A stretch of DNA of 64,000 nucleotides from Celeribacter baekdonensis (GTDB lineage: Bacteria > Pseudomonadota > Alphaproteobacteria > Rhodobacterales > Rhodobacteraceae). Where the stretch lies: contig NZ_FNBL01000008.1 of the NCBI RefSeq assembly GCF_900102315.1, positions 124,001 through 188,000 of the forward strand. Direction: 5' to 3'. The position numbers and the translations under genes are program-made. This document shows positions 8,304 through 17,559 of the stretch, one piece after another (positions within the stretch are counted from its first letter, which is position 1; every line of letters begins with the position of its first letter). Below the pieces are notes generated by a model. That model made no database searches. It saw only the letters and a program-made list of their open reading frames with translations, and was not told where the DNA came from.

Positions 8304-9497
8304 TTAGCTGGCGCGGCGATTGGTGCGCGCCTTGGTGGCAGCCAAATCAACCAATTCATTCCACCGGCGCACGACATAGTTATGTTCGTCCATGGTGGAA
8401 TTCCAAATCGCGATATGACGACACCGGTCTTCGCGAGAGCCGCCCGAACGGGTTTCCCCCGCCCGTATCGCCGGACGTCCGGCCACATCCTTAAGAACAT
8501 GCGCCGCAGGTTGGCCTTCGTACCAATACGCCCAATCGGCCTGTGGCAGATGCGCCTTCACCCGTTCAGGCACAGACATGTAATAGCCCTGTCGCGCCAC
8601 CACGGCCCCCGCATAGCCATCAAGATACCAGTTCAGCCACTCATAGGCGCGGTCGAGTTTTTCCCCCTCCAACACGCGGGACAGACACATGCCGCCATGC
8701 CATGCGCGGTAGCCTTCGCGCGGATGGGCCTGACGCACGCGGACACCTTGGCGTTTCATTTCGACGATTGTGGGCGACCAGATCGAGGCGAGTTTGAGTT
8801 CACACTCCAAAAACCGCTCCACTGGCTCATTCGCACGAAGCCAGAAGGGACTCAAATGCCCGCTAAGGATCAGGGACCGGGCATGTTCGCTTAAAGCATC
8901 GATCTCTTCGACACTCATGTTGCCCATATTCTCGAAACTCATCTGCCCCGATGCCGCCAGTGCCATAGCGAGATCGAACAGACCGATCGCCGGCTCATCC
9001 ACCAATGCGACACGACCCGCCCATTTTGGATTCAGCAGTTCCGCCCAACTCACGATGTCACGGTCGACATCCACGTCAGTGGTTTCAACCGCAAAACTGT
9101 CAAAATTGTAAAAGGTAGGCAGCATGGATATCTGCCCTGTCGGACTGTTCGAGAGGGTCATGTCGTGTTGGACGAACAGGCGTGACGCAGGGATATCGCC
9201 CAGCGCCTGACGCCCCGGCGCGCCGGGCATCCGCGACAACTCACCCAAATCGTCCCAATGTGTAATCCGGCGGGTATCAATGGCCTGCACCGCGCGCCAA
9301 TACCAGACAATGTCGAGATTATGAAAACACTGATCATAAATATCATAGCTTGCCGGGTCGAGCGCGGCGGAACGTTGCGCGCTGTTGAAATCCATTTCGA
9401 TGAATTCAAGAGGAAACCCAAGATCACTCTCAGCGCGGTCTTTTAGAAAGCGCCAAGGCTGGATTTCAGTTGTCAGGATGCGAAGCGGCTCTGTCAT
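8304..9497 (-). CDS. PotD-like binding protein without a signal peptide
   Basis: The protein has 397 residues and is homologous across its length to the exported binding protein at 12997-14217. Both carry a FWYEGQP-like motif (here YWYEGQP near residue 320), a GYYMSVPE/GYYSPST segment and a C-terminal HNYVVRRWNEL/YDHLIMRWDEF helix. It begins directly with MTEPLRILTTEIQPWRF and has no export signal. The start is fixed because its ATG overlaps the CobW stop by four bases (9494-9497). A solute-binding fold therefore appears to stay in the cytoplasm, where it could sense or scavenge the imported ligand or act as a chaperone-like partner of CobW. Loss of the signal through decay is less likely because the rest of the frame is intact. 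Confidence 0.85.
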   Translation of the reverse strand: MTEPLRILTTEIQPWRFLKDRAESDLGFPLEFIEMDFNSAQRSAALDPASYDIYDQCFHNLDIVWYWRAVQAIDTRRITHWDDLGELSRMPGAPGRQALGDIPASRLFVQHDMTLSNSPTGQISMLPTFYNFDSFAVETTDVDVDRDIVSWAELLNPKWAGRVALVDEPAIGLFDLAMALAASGQMSFENMGNMSVEEIDALSEHARSLILSGHLSPFWLRANEPVERFLECELKLASIWSPTIVEMKRQGVRVRQAHPREGYRAWHGGMCLSRVLEGEKLDRAYEWLNWYLDGYAGAVVARQGYYMSVPERVKAHLPQADWAYWYEGQPAAHVLKDVAGRPAIRAGETRSGGSREDRCRHIAIWNSTMDEHNYVVRRWNELVDLAATKARTNRRAS

Positions 9498-10549
9498 TCC
9501 GCCGCAGTCCTGGCCTCAGAAAGCCCCATGAAGGCTGTAAAGGAGCGGCGAATTTGGTCCGGCGACAGCCCTTCAAGGATAAAGACGATCCGCGACTGGC
9601 GTGGCCCCTTTGGCCAATTCACCATATGGGTCGGAGCATGAACGAGATGTTGAACACCGTGTATCGCAATCGGGCTGTCTTCGCCCTCGATCGCTAGAAT
9701 ACCTTTCACTCTGAAAATCCTCTCACCGTGCTTATGCAGTAAAAGTGTAAGCCAAGTCCCGAACATAGTCCAATCTATCTCCTGCTCAATCACCAAGGAA
9801 AAGCTGGTGACGCCAAGCGCGTCGTCATGGTGATGCGCGTGGTGGCGGTCATGCGCATGATCATGATGGGTATGTTTGTGCTCTGCGTGATCACAGGCTG
9901 GTCCGCAAAGGGGATCGCCTCCCCCCTCGCTGGCAAGAGTATTGGCGAAATCGGTCGAGCCGAAACCCCCAAGGATCACGTCAACAGAAGCCTCTGTCGT
10001 CAAAATAAGTGCGCCCGGATTGATCCGCGCGAGACGCCGCCGCAGCGCCTGTTCCGTCTCTGGCTCCGTGAGATCCGTCTTGGTCAACACGATCCGGTCC
10101 GCCGCCGCAATCTGACGCACGGCCTCTGAGCGATGCTCAACCTGAAGCACAGCGTTGACCGCATCCACTGTTGTGAGAACGCCGCCATTGGTAAAATGTG
10201 ACCGCAGCACAGGATGCGCGGTCAGCGTTTGCAAGACGGGATATGGATCAGCCAGCCCTGTCGTTTCGATCACCACCCGATCAAAGACGATCTCGCCGCG
10301 CGCCCTTAGGCTATGGAGATTGGACAATGCATCGGCCACTTCACCCCGAACGGTGCAGCAGATACAGCCGGATTTCAACAACACCACGGTGTCATCAATG
10401 CGGTCCAGCAGCTCGTGATCCAACCCAACCTCGCCAAACTCGTTGATCAGCACGGCCGCGCCTTTCATCGAGGGATCGGTGAGCAGGCGTTGCAGAAGCG
10501 TTGTTTTGCCAGACCCAAGAAACCCAGTGAGCAGGATGACAGGAGTCAT
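9494..10549 (-). CDS. CobW/P47K-family GTPase metallochaperone with His-rich loop
   Basis: I chose the ATG at 10549 because it forms an ATGA overlap with the preceding small gene; the product has 351 residues. The P-loop GFLGSGKTT is at residues 8-16, the metal-binding CxCC motif (CICCTVRGE) near 65, and the GTPase NKxD position reads TKTD near 156. A very His-rich stretch around residues 220-240 alternates His, Asp and Lys. The C-terminal CobW_C domain follows. The family delivers zinc or another metal to client enzymes using GTP. Here the likely client is the metal-dependent deacetylase-like hydrolase three genes upstream in the operon. Confidence 0.92.
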   Translation of the reverse strand: MTPVILLTGFLGSGKTTLLQRLLTDPSMKGAAVLINEFGEVGLDHELLDRIDDTVVLLKSGCICCTVRGEVADALSNLHSLRARGEIVFDRVVIETTGLADPYPVLQTLTAHPVLRSHFTNGGVLTTVDAVNAVLQVEHRSEAVRQIAAADRIVLTKTDLTEPETEQALRRRLARINPGALILTTEASVDVILGGFGSTDFANTLASEGGGDPLCGPACDHAEHKHTHHDHAHDRHHAHHHDDALGVTSFSLVIEQEIDWTMFGTWLTLLLHKHGERIFRVKGILAIEGEDSPIAIHGVQHLVHAPTHMVNWPKGPRQSRIVFILEGLSPDQIRRSFTAFMGLSEARTAAE

Positions 10550-10878
10550 AGGCTTGTCCTCTCTTCCATCCATTCAATGAGATCATCGTCGAGCGGATCA
10601 AGATCGCGGCCCGATAAGGCCTCCGCCTCCGACCAAAGATGGGACAGGGCCTCGAACACGCTGGAGCCACCGGTCGGAGACGTCATGACATAGGACCGCC
10701 CTTGCCAGACATCAAGCTTAAGACGGCGATATGAGAGGACTGCATTGGCAGACTTCAGGCGTCGCATGCCCTCGGCACGGCGCGATTGCGTGTCATGATT
10801 ACGGGTGTAGACACCTGGGCGCACAATCGCGTTGGTCCAGTGGTCATCACAGCCAAGAATACCGCAAAGCGAACACAT
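10546..10878 (-). CDS. Small N-terminal CxxC protein coupled to CobW
   Basis: A 110-residue protein beginning MCSLCGILGCDDHW, so three cysteines and a histidine fall within the first 14 residues, a plausible metal site. The rest is Arg-rich, then has an acidic C-terminal helix with LDPLDDDLIEWMEE. It ends in an ATGA overlap with the CobW gene. I do not recognise the family. Position and the metal-like N-terminus suggest a partner in metal delivery, but this is inference. Confidence 0.75.
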   Translation of the reverse strand: MCSLCGILGCDDHWTNAIVRPGVYTRNHDTQSRRAEGMRRLKSANAVLSYRRLKLDVWQGRSYVMTSPTGGSSVFEALSHLWSEAEALSGRDLDPLDDDLIEWMEERTSL

Positions 10879-10903
10879 GCCTCTCTCCTTCGTCTCGTTA
10901 AAT

Positions 10904-10934
10904 GGCGGACGGAGCCGGGGATTGCCCGTCCGCC
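10904..10934 (-). other. Intercistronic stem-loop after the deacetylase-like gene
   Basis: Perfect 9-base arms, GGCGGACGG and CCGTCCGCC, with a 13-base loop. There is no T-run, so it looks like an mRNA-stabilising or partial-termination hairpin inside the operon. Confidence 0.6.
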
Positions 10935-10950
10935 AAAGGCACCGCGAGGT

Positions 10951-11829
10951 TTAGCCGCGCGGGAACTTTTTGTCGTAGTTGTCGGCCATTTCGTCCATGG
11001 TGACAAATTTCACACCATCATGCGCGGCCATATGTTTGAACAAGCGTTCGAGCATCAGCAACACTTGCGGACGGCCAGAGACATCCGGGTGAATGGTGAT
11101 CGGGAAAACGGCGTAATCCATGTTCTCATAGACCCAATCGAACTGGTCCTGCCACATCTGTTCGATGTCGCGGGGATTCACGAAACCGTGGGAGTTCGGG
11201 GATTTCTTGATGAACATCATCGGCGGCAGGTCGTCGAGATACCAGTTGGCAGGAATCTCGATCAGATCGGTTTCCTCACCGCGCACAAGCGGCTTCATCC
11301 AGTCCTCGGGCTTGCCGGCGTAGTCGATCTTGGTCCATGTATCGCCCACACGTACGCGGTACGGCTCAAAATCCTTATGCATCAAAGAGTGATCGTACTT
11401 GATACCCTTTTTGAGCAGAAGCTCGTTGGACACGGCCGAGAATTCCCACCACGGCGCAACATAGCCGGTCGGACGCTTGCCCGAAAGTTCGGTGATCAGA
11501 TCAATACATTTGTCGAGCACTGCCTCTTCCTGTTCAGGTGTCATGGCGATCGGGTTTTCGTGGCTATAGCCGTGGATACCGATCTCGTGACCGCGCTTTG
11601 CGACTTCTTTCATCTGTTCGGGAAAGGTCTCTGCGGAGTGGCCGGGAATGAACCAAGTGGTTTTGATCCCGAATTTGTCGAACAGATCGAGAAGACGGAT
11701 CGAGCCGACTTCGCCTGCGAACAGACCGCGGGAAATGTCATCGGGGCTGTCTTCGCCACCGTAGGACCCGAGCCAGCCGGCCACGGCGTCAACATCAATC
11801 CCGAAACCGACGAGAATTTCTTTTGCCAT
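10951..11829 (-). CDS. Polysaccharide deacetylase-fold hydrolase (possible cyclic imide/amide hydrolase)
   Basis: The protein has 292 residues. The NodB-type first motif reads GFGIDVDA near residues 8-15, the metal-binding HxxxH segment is HGYSHENP near 86-93, and YVAPWWEF near 120 corresponds to motif 3. The late motif [11 protein letters not shown] (around 243-253) supplies another His. There is no signal peptide, which argues against a cell-wall substrate. Cytosolic members of this group include allantoinase-like PuuE proteins and cyclic imide hydrolases. With an ABC importer and an asparaginase in the same operon, ring-opening of an imported cyclic amide is a reasonable guess. Metal dependence fits the CobW gene just downstream. 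Confidence 0.85.
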   Translation of the reverse strand: MAKEILVGFGIDVDAVAGWLGSYGGEDSPDDISRGLFAGEVGSIRLLDLFDKFGIKTTWFIPGHSAETFPEQMKEVAKRGHEIGIHGYSHENPIAMTPEQEEAVLDKCIDLITELSGKRPTGYVAPWWEFSAVSNELLLKKGIKYDHSLMHKDFEPYRVRVGDTWTKIDYAGKPEDWMKPLVRGEETDLIEIPANWYLDDLPPMMFIKKSPNSHGFVNPRDIEQMWQDQFDWVYENMDYAVFPITIHPDVSGRPQVLLMLERLFKHMAAHDGVKFVTMDEMADNYDKKFPRG

Positions 11830-11852
11830 TGGATTTGTCTCCTGTTGGGGGG

Positions 11853-12920
11853 TTAAGTGTGAATAAGAGTGACAGAGGCCGGGTCGACCCCAAGGGTGAT
11901 CGGTGCGCCCAGTTCAAGCGCGCGCACCTCGGGACGATCGGCGCTCACTTCGACGGCAATCTCACGGTCCTCTGAAAGCCGCACTTTGAGATGACCGACG
12001 GCGCCAACCAACTTGCGCTCGGCCAAGCGGCCTTCGAACCGGATTTCGCCCGGCGTGTTCTGTGGCGTGATGCGAAAGGCCTCCGCAGGCACGACAGCAA
12101 GGCTCTCATTGCCAAGCCCGACACCTTCGATCAGACCAAAGGGGGTCTCAATCCGGCCAAACCCTTTTGCTGTTGCCCCTTTGGGTGTGCCCTCGAACAC
12201 CGTGTTCGAGCCGATGAAATCCGCGACAAAGGGCGTTTTCGGCCTGCGATACAAGTCGCGCGGCGGGGAGATTTGTTCCACCACCCCGTTGGACATGACC
12301 ACGACGCGGTCTGAGAGGCCAAGAGCCTCGGATTGCGCATGGGTCACGAAAATAAAAGTGATGCCCAGTTCGCGCTGCAAAAGCTTCAATTCGTTCTGGA
12401 TGATCCGTCGTAGGTTTGCGTCCAGCGCTCCGAGCGGTTCGTCGAGCAAAAGTATTTCCGGCTCAACGACCAGACCACGCGCCAGCGCGATCCTCTGACG
12501 CTGGCCCCCCGATAGTTTATCGGCCTTGCGATCCGCGACCTGTTCGAGGTCGAACATATCGAGGATGCGATCCACCTTGCGGTCGCGTTCCGTTTTGGGA
12601 GTGCCTTTGACATCAAGCCCGAAAGCGACATTCTCGCGCACCGACATATGCGGGAACAACGCATAGTTTTGGAAAATCATGGAGGTTGGCCGTTTCTCAG
12701 GCGGGACATCTGTCACATTCTGCCCCATCATCAAGACGTCGCCATTGGTGATGTGCTCAAACCCTGCGATCATCCGTAAAGTCGTGGATTTACCGCATCC
12801 ACTTGGTCCAAGAAAGGCCACGAATTCGCCCTTCTCCACTTTCAGGTCGAAATCAGAAACAGCAACGGTGCCGTCAGGATAGGTTTTACCAACGGAAATA
12901 AGTTCGAGGTCGTGGACCAT
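11853..12920 (-). CDS. ABC transporter ATP-binding protein, PotA/FbpC type (second copy)
   Basis: Starting at the ATG at 12920 gives 355 residues; a start nine codons earlier (12947) has no better ribosome site. Walker A is GPSGCGKST near 38, the Q-loop lies in [10 protein letters not shown], the signature is [12 protein letters not shown] near 136, and Walker B is [15 protein letters not shown]-terminal TOBE-like regulatory domain spans about 240-350. It powers import by the two permeases encoded in the same operon. A second full ATPase is encoded at 17559-18581, so the two may form a heterodimer, or one may serve a different condition. It follows the exported binding protein after a strong hairpin. 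Confidence 0.93.
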   Translation of the reverse strand: MVHDLELISVGKTYPDGTVAVSDFDLKVEKGEFVAFLGPSGCGKSTTLRMIAGFEHITNGDVLMMGQNVTDVPPEKRPTSMIFQNYALFPHMSVRENVAFGLDVKGTPKTERDRKVDRILDMFDLEQVADRKADKLSGGQRQRIALARGLVVEPEILLLDEPLGALDANLRRIIQNELKLLQRELGITFIFVTHAQSEALGLSDRVVVMSNGVVEQISPPRDLYRRPKTPFVADFIGSNTVFEGTPKGATAKGFGRIETPFGLIEGVGLGNESLAVVPAEAFRITPQNTPGEIRFEGRLAERKLVGAVGHLKVRLSEDREIAVEVSADRPEVRALELGAPITLGVDPASVTLIHT

Positions 12921-12956
12921 GGCACTCAACTTTCGGTTTTTAAGCATTGGAAATGG

Positions 12957-12987
12957 GCGGGCGTCCGAAGAGGCATCAGACGCCCGC
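12957..12987 (-). other. Intercistronic stem-loop after the binding-protein gene
   Basis: Perfect 9-base arms, GCGGGCGTC and GACGCCCGC, with a 13-base loop, directly downstream of the exported binding-protein gene. Such hairpins often protect the abundant binding-protein message in ABC operons. Confidence 0.65.
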
Positions 12988-12996
12988 GGTCACGCA

Positions 12997-14217
12997 TCAG
13001 GCGTTCAGGAATTCGTCCCAACGCATGATCAGGTGATCGTACTCATTCGGCCACTGGTGCCAGTACGCAACGTTGGACGCGCGCTCATCAAGAGACCCGC
13101 CATCGCGCAGATCGCCCGGATTGATGCCACGCTCCGGCTCACCTTTCCACGGCTGACCCTCATACCAGAAGGCGTATTTGTCGGGGTCCATCGCGTCTTT
13201 GATGTTTGTGGACGGCGAATAGTAGCCCTGTTCGGTCACGGCGATGCCCGGCTCACCCGACAACCAGAAGTTCGCATAGGCGATGACGGCCTCGCGGTTT
13301 GGCGTCCCCTTGAGCATTGATGGACCGATGGCCCAGCCGCGATACCCTTCTTTTGGTGTCGCGTATTTGGCGGGCTTACCCTGTGCCTTCACCGCCATGA
13401 CGGCGGGCTGCCACGCGTCACAGACAACCATTTCCCCCGAAGCCATAAGGTTCACCAGCTCACCGAAATCGCCCCAAAGCGCACGGAACTGACCGGCTTT
13501 CTTCTTGGCGATAAGGAATTTGGCGGCTTCGTCGATTTCGGACTTCGTCGGGTTGCCGGGGTTTTTCGCCTCAAGCAAACCGAGCGAATTCATTGCGAGG
13601 ACGGCCTGACCGATGGCGATGAGCGGGTCAACGTTCAGGCCAGATTTCCCTTGCCATTTTTCATCGAACAGCGCGGTCCATGTGTTGGCCTCCTCGGCGC
13701 TCAACACGTCGGGATTATAGCCAATGGAGTCGTAGTTGTAGACGGCTGGCACCATGTAGAGCTGTGTCTGCGCATCGTCCGCCCAAATTTGGCCGGAGAT
13801 CTGCTCTTGCGGCTGCCATTTCGGGTTGGTTTTGGTGAAAGTGTCGCGGATCGACGCCCAGTTCGGAAGCTCCGCTGCCGGAATGGTTTCCACATTGTCG
13901 GTCGCGATCAGCGCCGGAAGGCGCTCGCCGATGATTTCCCAGCAATCGTAATCCGAGGAGCCAGACAGGATTTTGGTCTGGGCGTCCGGAAATGTGGACG
14001 GCGTGCCGGAGGTCGCTCCAACGCCCGTCTGGACCTTGAACATTTCAAGAATGCGATCCTGAACGGTCGTGGACAGACCGGTGGTGCGCAATTCCAGATC
14101 GGAAAGGTTCGCGGCATAAGCCATGCGCGACCAAGGGTGCAAACCGGAACCAAGGGCGGCAGCCCCCGCAGCGGCACCGTATTTCAGAAAGGTACGGCGG
14201 TTGGATTTCAAAGTCAT
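12997..14217 (-). CDS. Exported substrate-binding protein of a PotD-type ABC importer (Tat signal)
   Basis: The protein has 406 residues. The N-terminus carries a twin-arginine motif (RRTFLK at residues 7-12), a hydrophobic Ala/Gly stretch and a cleavage-like AYAAN near 33-37, so export in folded form by Tat is expected. The mature part has the spermidine/putrescine-binding family look, with YNYDSIGYNPDVL and FWYEGQPW. Flanking stem-loops on both sides suggest its transcript is stabilised relative to the neighbours. The ligand is unknown; the family binds polyamines, opines and other small amines or amides. Confidence 0.93.
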   Translation of the reverse strand: MTLKSNRRTFLKYGAAAGAAALGSGLHPWSRMAYAANLSDLELRTTGLSTTVQDRILEMFKVQTGVGATSGTPSTFPDAQTKILSGSSDYDCWEIIGERLPALIATDNVETIPAAELPNWASIRDTFTKTNPKWQPQEQISGQIWADDAQTQLYMVPAVYNYDSIGYNPDVLSAEEANTWTALFDEKWQGKSGLNVDPLIAIGQAVLAMNSLGLLEAKNPGNPTKSEIDEAAKFLIAKKKAGQFRALWGDFGELVNLMASGEMVVCDAWQPAVMAVKAQGKPAKYATPKEGYRGWAIGPSMLKGTPNREAVIAYANFWLSGEPGIAVTEQGYYSPSTNIKDAMDPDKYAFWYEGQPWKGEPERGINPGDLRDGGSLDERASNVAYWHQWPNEYDHLIMRWDEFLNA

Positions 14218-14264
14218 AGTGTCTTTCCCTATTGCTGGCGTATTGACGTTGATCGAAAGAAAAC

Positions 14265-14281
14265 GAGGCGTTATTCGCCTC
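14265..14281 (-). other. Short stem-loop before the binding-protein gene
   Basis: GAGGCG and CGCCTC arms with a TTATT loop, between the SDR gene and the Tat-exported binding protein. It may act with the hairpin at 12957-12987 to bracket the binding-protein message. Confidence 0.5.
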
Positions 14282-14296
14282 TTATCATTGGCGACT

Positions 14297-15058
14297 TCAG
14301 TAGCGTCCGGGGGCTAAGCCCCCATCCACCGTCACGACCTGACCGGTGAGGTAGGACGCGTCAGAAGACGCAAGAAACTTGATGACATTGGCGATTTCAG
14401 CGGGTTCGCCCAATCGCTTCATCGGGATGTAAGGCGAGGCAATCTCGGCAGCATCCGGTCCAAGGCTATGCCCCGGATTGAGAAGCTGCGCGGTGCGAAT
14501 GTAACCCGGAGCGACGCCGTTGACGCGTATGCCCTTCTGGGCATATTCCACCGCCAGACCGCGGATCATACCGATCACACCGGATTTCGCGGTCGAGTAA
14601 TGCACATGCTCGTCCCAACCGTAATTCGTGCCCATAATGGAAGAGAGGCAAATGATTGACGCGCCCTCTTTCATCGCGGGCAAAGCCGGACGGATCACCC
14701 GCAACATGCCATAGAGATTGATGTCGAGGGTCTCATGCCAGGTCTCGTCGGTCATCTCCGACATCGGGACCCGCAGGGCGATGCCCGCATTGGCAACGAT
14801 CACGTCGATCCCGCCGAAACGGCTGTTGAGATCACCGACCAGCGCATCCGCCGCCTCGGTAGAACGCACATTCAATGGGTGGAACTCTGCACTGCCACCG
14901 GCATGCTCGATCTCTGCGACGACGGCTTTGCCTTTGTCTTCGAGCACATCGGTTACAACGACATGATCGCCTTGGGCGGCAAAGGCCAGAGCGGTGGCGC
15001 GGCCAATGCCGATGCCTGCGCCGGTGATGAGAACAATACGTTTATCCATTTGATTCAT
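14297..15058 (-). CDS. Short-chain dehydrogenase/reductase (SDR) 1 of the transport operon
   Basis: The 253 residues are typical of a classical SDR. The cofactor loop TGAGIGIGRA lies near residues 12-21, the NAG motif (ANAGIA) near 90, the catalytic Ser in CLSSIMG, and the Tyr-Lys pair in HYSTAKSG near 156-160. ASP in the TDVLEDKG strand favours NAD(H). It most likely oxidises an alcohol or amino-alcohol produced from the imported substrate. It lies 15 bases after the second SDR gene in the same operon; the two are paralogous but clearly diverged. Confidence 0.9.
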   Translation of the reverse strand: MNQMDKRIVLITGAGIGIGRATALAFAAQGDHVVVTDVLEDKGKAVVAEIEHAGGSAEFHPLNVRSTEAADALVGDLNSRFGGIDVIVANAGIALRVPMSEMTDETWHETLDINLYGMLRVIRPALPAMKEGASIICLSSIMGTNYGWDEHVHYSTAKSGVIGMIRGLAVEYAQKGIRVNGVAPGYIRTAQLLNPGHSLGPDAAEIASPYIPMKRLGEPAEIANVIKFLASSDASYLTGQVVTVDGGLAPGRY

Positions 15059-15073
15059 ATCCGTTTGAAGAGG

Positions 15074-15805
15074 TCAGAGCATGACGTCGCCGGAGTTCGG
15101 CCCGAGCGTTTGTCCAACGAAAAGCGCCGCATCGTCGGAGACAAGGAAAGAGACAACACCGCCCACTTCGGCCGGACTGCCAAAGCGTCCCAAAGGCAAC
15201 TCGGCGCGCTTGGCGGTTTTCCAATCTTCGGACAAAGCCTCGACCAGAGGTGTATTGATCGGCCCCGGCGCGACGGCATTGACGCGCACGCCCTTGGCGG
15301 ACACCTCACGGGCGAGAGATTTGGTCATCCCAATCACAGCGGCCTTGGCCCCTGCATAATGGGTCAGTTCAACACCGCCGATCTGGCCGAGTTGCGAGGC
15401 GATATTGACGATATGCCCCTGCCCTTTCGCGAGCATCGCGGGCAGGCAGGCCCGGGTGCAAAGGTAGTTGCCACGGACATGCACGGCGAAAATCTTGTCG
15501 AACATCTCTGGCGTGATCTCGATGAAAGGCGCCTGATGGCCGAAGCCCGCGTTGTTGACCAAAATCTCCGGCGCGCCGAAATCTTCGGTGATCAAAGCGA
15601 TCATCTCGGTGACGGCGGCCTCGTCGCTGACATCGGCGGCATAGGCTCCGGCAACACCCCCGGCGGCATGGATTTGCGCGACGGTTGTTTTGGCGACCTC
15701 AAGCGAAAGGTCATTGACGGCGACGATATGCCCGTCGGCGGCGAGACGTTGGGCGATCGCGGCCCCGATGCCAGACCCTGCTCCGGTAACAAGTGCAATC
15801 ATCAT
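15074..15805 (-). CDS. Short-chain dehydrogenase/reductase (SDR) 2 of the transport operon
   Basis: The 243-residue classical SDR has the cofactor loop TGAGSGIGAA near residue 8, NNAGFG near 88, catalytic Ser in NIASQLGQ, and the Tyr-Lys pair in HYAGAKAA near 150. Its ATG overlaps the stop of the upstream permease gene by four bases, so it is translationally coupled to transport, which argues that its substrate is the imported compound or an early product. Confidence 0.9.
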   Translation of the reverse strand: MMIALVTGAGSGIGAAIAQRLAADGHIVAVNDLSLEVAKTTVAQIHAAGGVAGAYAADVSDEAAVTEMIALITEDFGAPEILVNNAGFGHQAPFIEITPEMFDKIFAVHVRGNYLCTRACLPAMLAKGQGHIVNIASQLGQIGGVELTHYAGAKAAVIGMTKSLAREVSAKGVRVNAVAPGPINTPLVEALSEDWKTAKRAELPLGRFGSPAEVGGVVSFLVSDDAALFVGQTLGPNSGDVML

Positions 15806-16644
15806 GCGTCCTCCTGGCCTTTGTAACGCGAGGCTTTGGATGTAAACCGCTTCATCAACAGTCCGTAGATGACCAAAAGCGTGAAGCTGAAGAGCGTCGT
15901 GAGAACACCGAAAGCAAAGAGATTGGGATAGATTTCCACCGAAAAGGTGCCATAGATCGCCAGCGGCAGGGTCAGGTCGCGGCCAGCCGTAAACAGCGTT
16001 CGCGCAAACTCGTCATAGCTGAGCGTGAAAGAGAACAGCATGGCGGAGAGCACCCCCGGAAAAATGATCGGGAACGTCACGCGGCGGAACGTCTGAGCCG
16101 GGCTGACACCGAGAGAGAGGGAGGCTTCTTCAACCGTGCGGTCGAACCGATTGAAAATGGCGAGCATGACAAGGAAAGCAAAGGGATAGGTGTAGACAAC
16201 GTGCAGGACGAAAGACGTCCCCCACCATGCCCGTCCGAGATCGAGCGTATTGGACAAAAGCGCCATCCCGAGACCGACCAGAACCCCCGGCACCATCATC
16301 CCGAGGATGATGAGGTAAAAGGCAGGACCGGAGCCTTTGAATTTTGTGCGAAAGGCTTCGGCGCTCATAACGCCAAGAACCGTGGCGACCACCGTGGTCA
16401 TAAAGGCCAGAACAATAGAACGGATCAGGCTCTCGCCCACTGGTAGCTGGGACACGCGAGAGGTCTCGGCCAGCCCCAGAAGATGCTCATACCAGTAGAT
16501 CGACCAGTCGCGGATCGGAAATTGTGGACCGCCGTCGATGCTTTGAAAGGAGAGGATCGCGAGGACGATCATCGGCCCGTAGAGAAACAGCAGAAAGCAT
16601 GCCGTATAAATGGCGAGGGTCGGACGAAGGATACGAGATTCCAT
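15802..16644 (-). CDS. ABC transporter permease, PotC type
   Basis: A 280-residue inner-membrane protein with about six hydrophobic segments, beginning with one at residues 8-32. The cytoplasmic EAA loop reads EEASLSLGVSPAQTFRR near 172-188 and couples to the ATPase. It pairs with the permease encoded three bases upstream (16648-17559) to form the translocation channel. The last codons overlap the start of an SDR gene by four bases. Confidence 0.93.
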   Translation of the reverse strand: MESRILRPTLAIYTACFLLFLYGPMIVLAILSFQSIDGGPQFPIRDWSIYWYEHLLGLAETSRVSQLPVGESLIRSIVLAFMTTVVATVLGVMSAEAFRTKFKGSGPAFYLIILGMMVPGVLVGLGMALLSNTLDLGRAWWGTSFVLHVVYTYPFAFLVMLAIFNRFDRTVEEASLSLGVSPAQTFRRVTFPIIFPGVLSAMLFSFTLSYDEFARTLFTAGRDLTLPLAIYGTFSVEIYPNLFAFGVLTTLFSFTLLVIYGLLMKRFTSKASRYKGQEDA

Positions 16645-16647
16645 GGC

Positions 16648-17559
16648 TCACATTTCCTTTCGCAGATCGACGAGACGCAGAGCGAGCGCGATCACGGCGG
16701 TGATGATGATGGTGAGCACGACACCTGCGACGGCAGCGAAGGCCCATTTGAGCGAACCGACCTGGCTCACGATGATATTTCCAAGAAGGTTGACTTTGCG
16801 GCCCGAAAGCGATGCCGCGGTCGCGAACTCGCCAAGCACCATGACGGAAACAAAGATCGCACCGACAATGACCCCCGGCAGTGACAGCGGAAGAATGATC
16901 CGGCGGAAAATGGTTCCGAAGGAGGCTCCGAGATCGCGTGCGGCTTCGATCACGGAGATGTCGATCCGCCCCAGCATGAAGGTGATCGGCCCAACCATGA
17001 ATACGCAGTAAATCTGGGTCATGCCGACAAGCACGGAAAACTCGGAGAACAAAAGAAAAGTCAGAGGTTCAGAGATGATCCCGAGTTTCATTAGGATCAC
17101 GTTGATCGCCCCTTCGGTCCCCAACATCGGACGCCATGCGATCACACGGATCAGGAAAGAGGTCCAGAACGGGATCACACAGGCCACGAGCAGAGCCGTT
17201 TGCAGCGTCTTGTTGCGCACGAAAAGCCCGATGAAAAGCGCCACCGGATAGCCGACCACAACGGTCGCGATCAAAACGATGAGCCAGATGCGCAGTGTGG
17301 TCCAGATCGCACTGAGATAGGTCGCAGAACTCAGGAAGTGTTTCCAACTTGCGGTGGTCAGGGTCGAATTCACCGAGAATGTCGTCTGGGTCCAGAAGGA
17401 CACATAGATCACCATAGCCATCGGCAGGACCATGAAGAAAAACATCCACAACAGGCCCGGAGTCAAAAGGCTGATCGCGCGACGCCGGTCCTTTTTCTCG
17501 CGCAATTCGGCGGGGGAATGTGTGGTGGCGGAGTGGGTGTCTGTAGACAGGGCTGACAT
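16648..17559 (-). CDS. ABC transporter permease, PotB type
   Basis: The protein has 303 residues with a charged cytoplasmic N-terminus of about 30 residues (KDRR cluster) and then six membrane segments. The EAA loop is EAARDLGASFGTIFRR near 220-235. Its ATG overlaps the stop of the first ATPase gene by one base, and the PotC-type permease starts three bases later. The set matches spermidine/putrescine-type importers. Confidence 0.93.
   Translation of the reverse strand: MSALSTDTHSATTHSPAELREKKDRRRAISLLTPGLLWMFFFMVLPMAMVIYVSFWTQTTFSVNSTLTTASWKHFLSSATYLSAIWTTLRIWLIVLIATVVVGYPVALFIGLFVRNKTLQTALLVACVIPFWTSFLIRVIAWRPMLGTEGAINVILMKLGIISEPLTFLLFSEFSVLVGMTQIYCVFMVGPITFMLGRIDISVIEAARDLGASFGTIFRRIILPLSLPGVIVGAIFVSVMVLGEFATAASLSGRKVNLLGNIIVSQVGSLKWAFAAVAGVVLTIIITAVIALALRLVDLRKEM

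Noticed and set aside
15793-16446. 217-codon hydrophilic frame antisense to the PotC-type permease
   Set aside because: The composition (Glu/Arg/His rich) is the expected mirror of a hydrophobic membrane gene.
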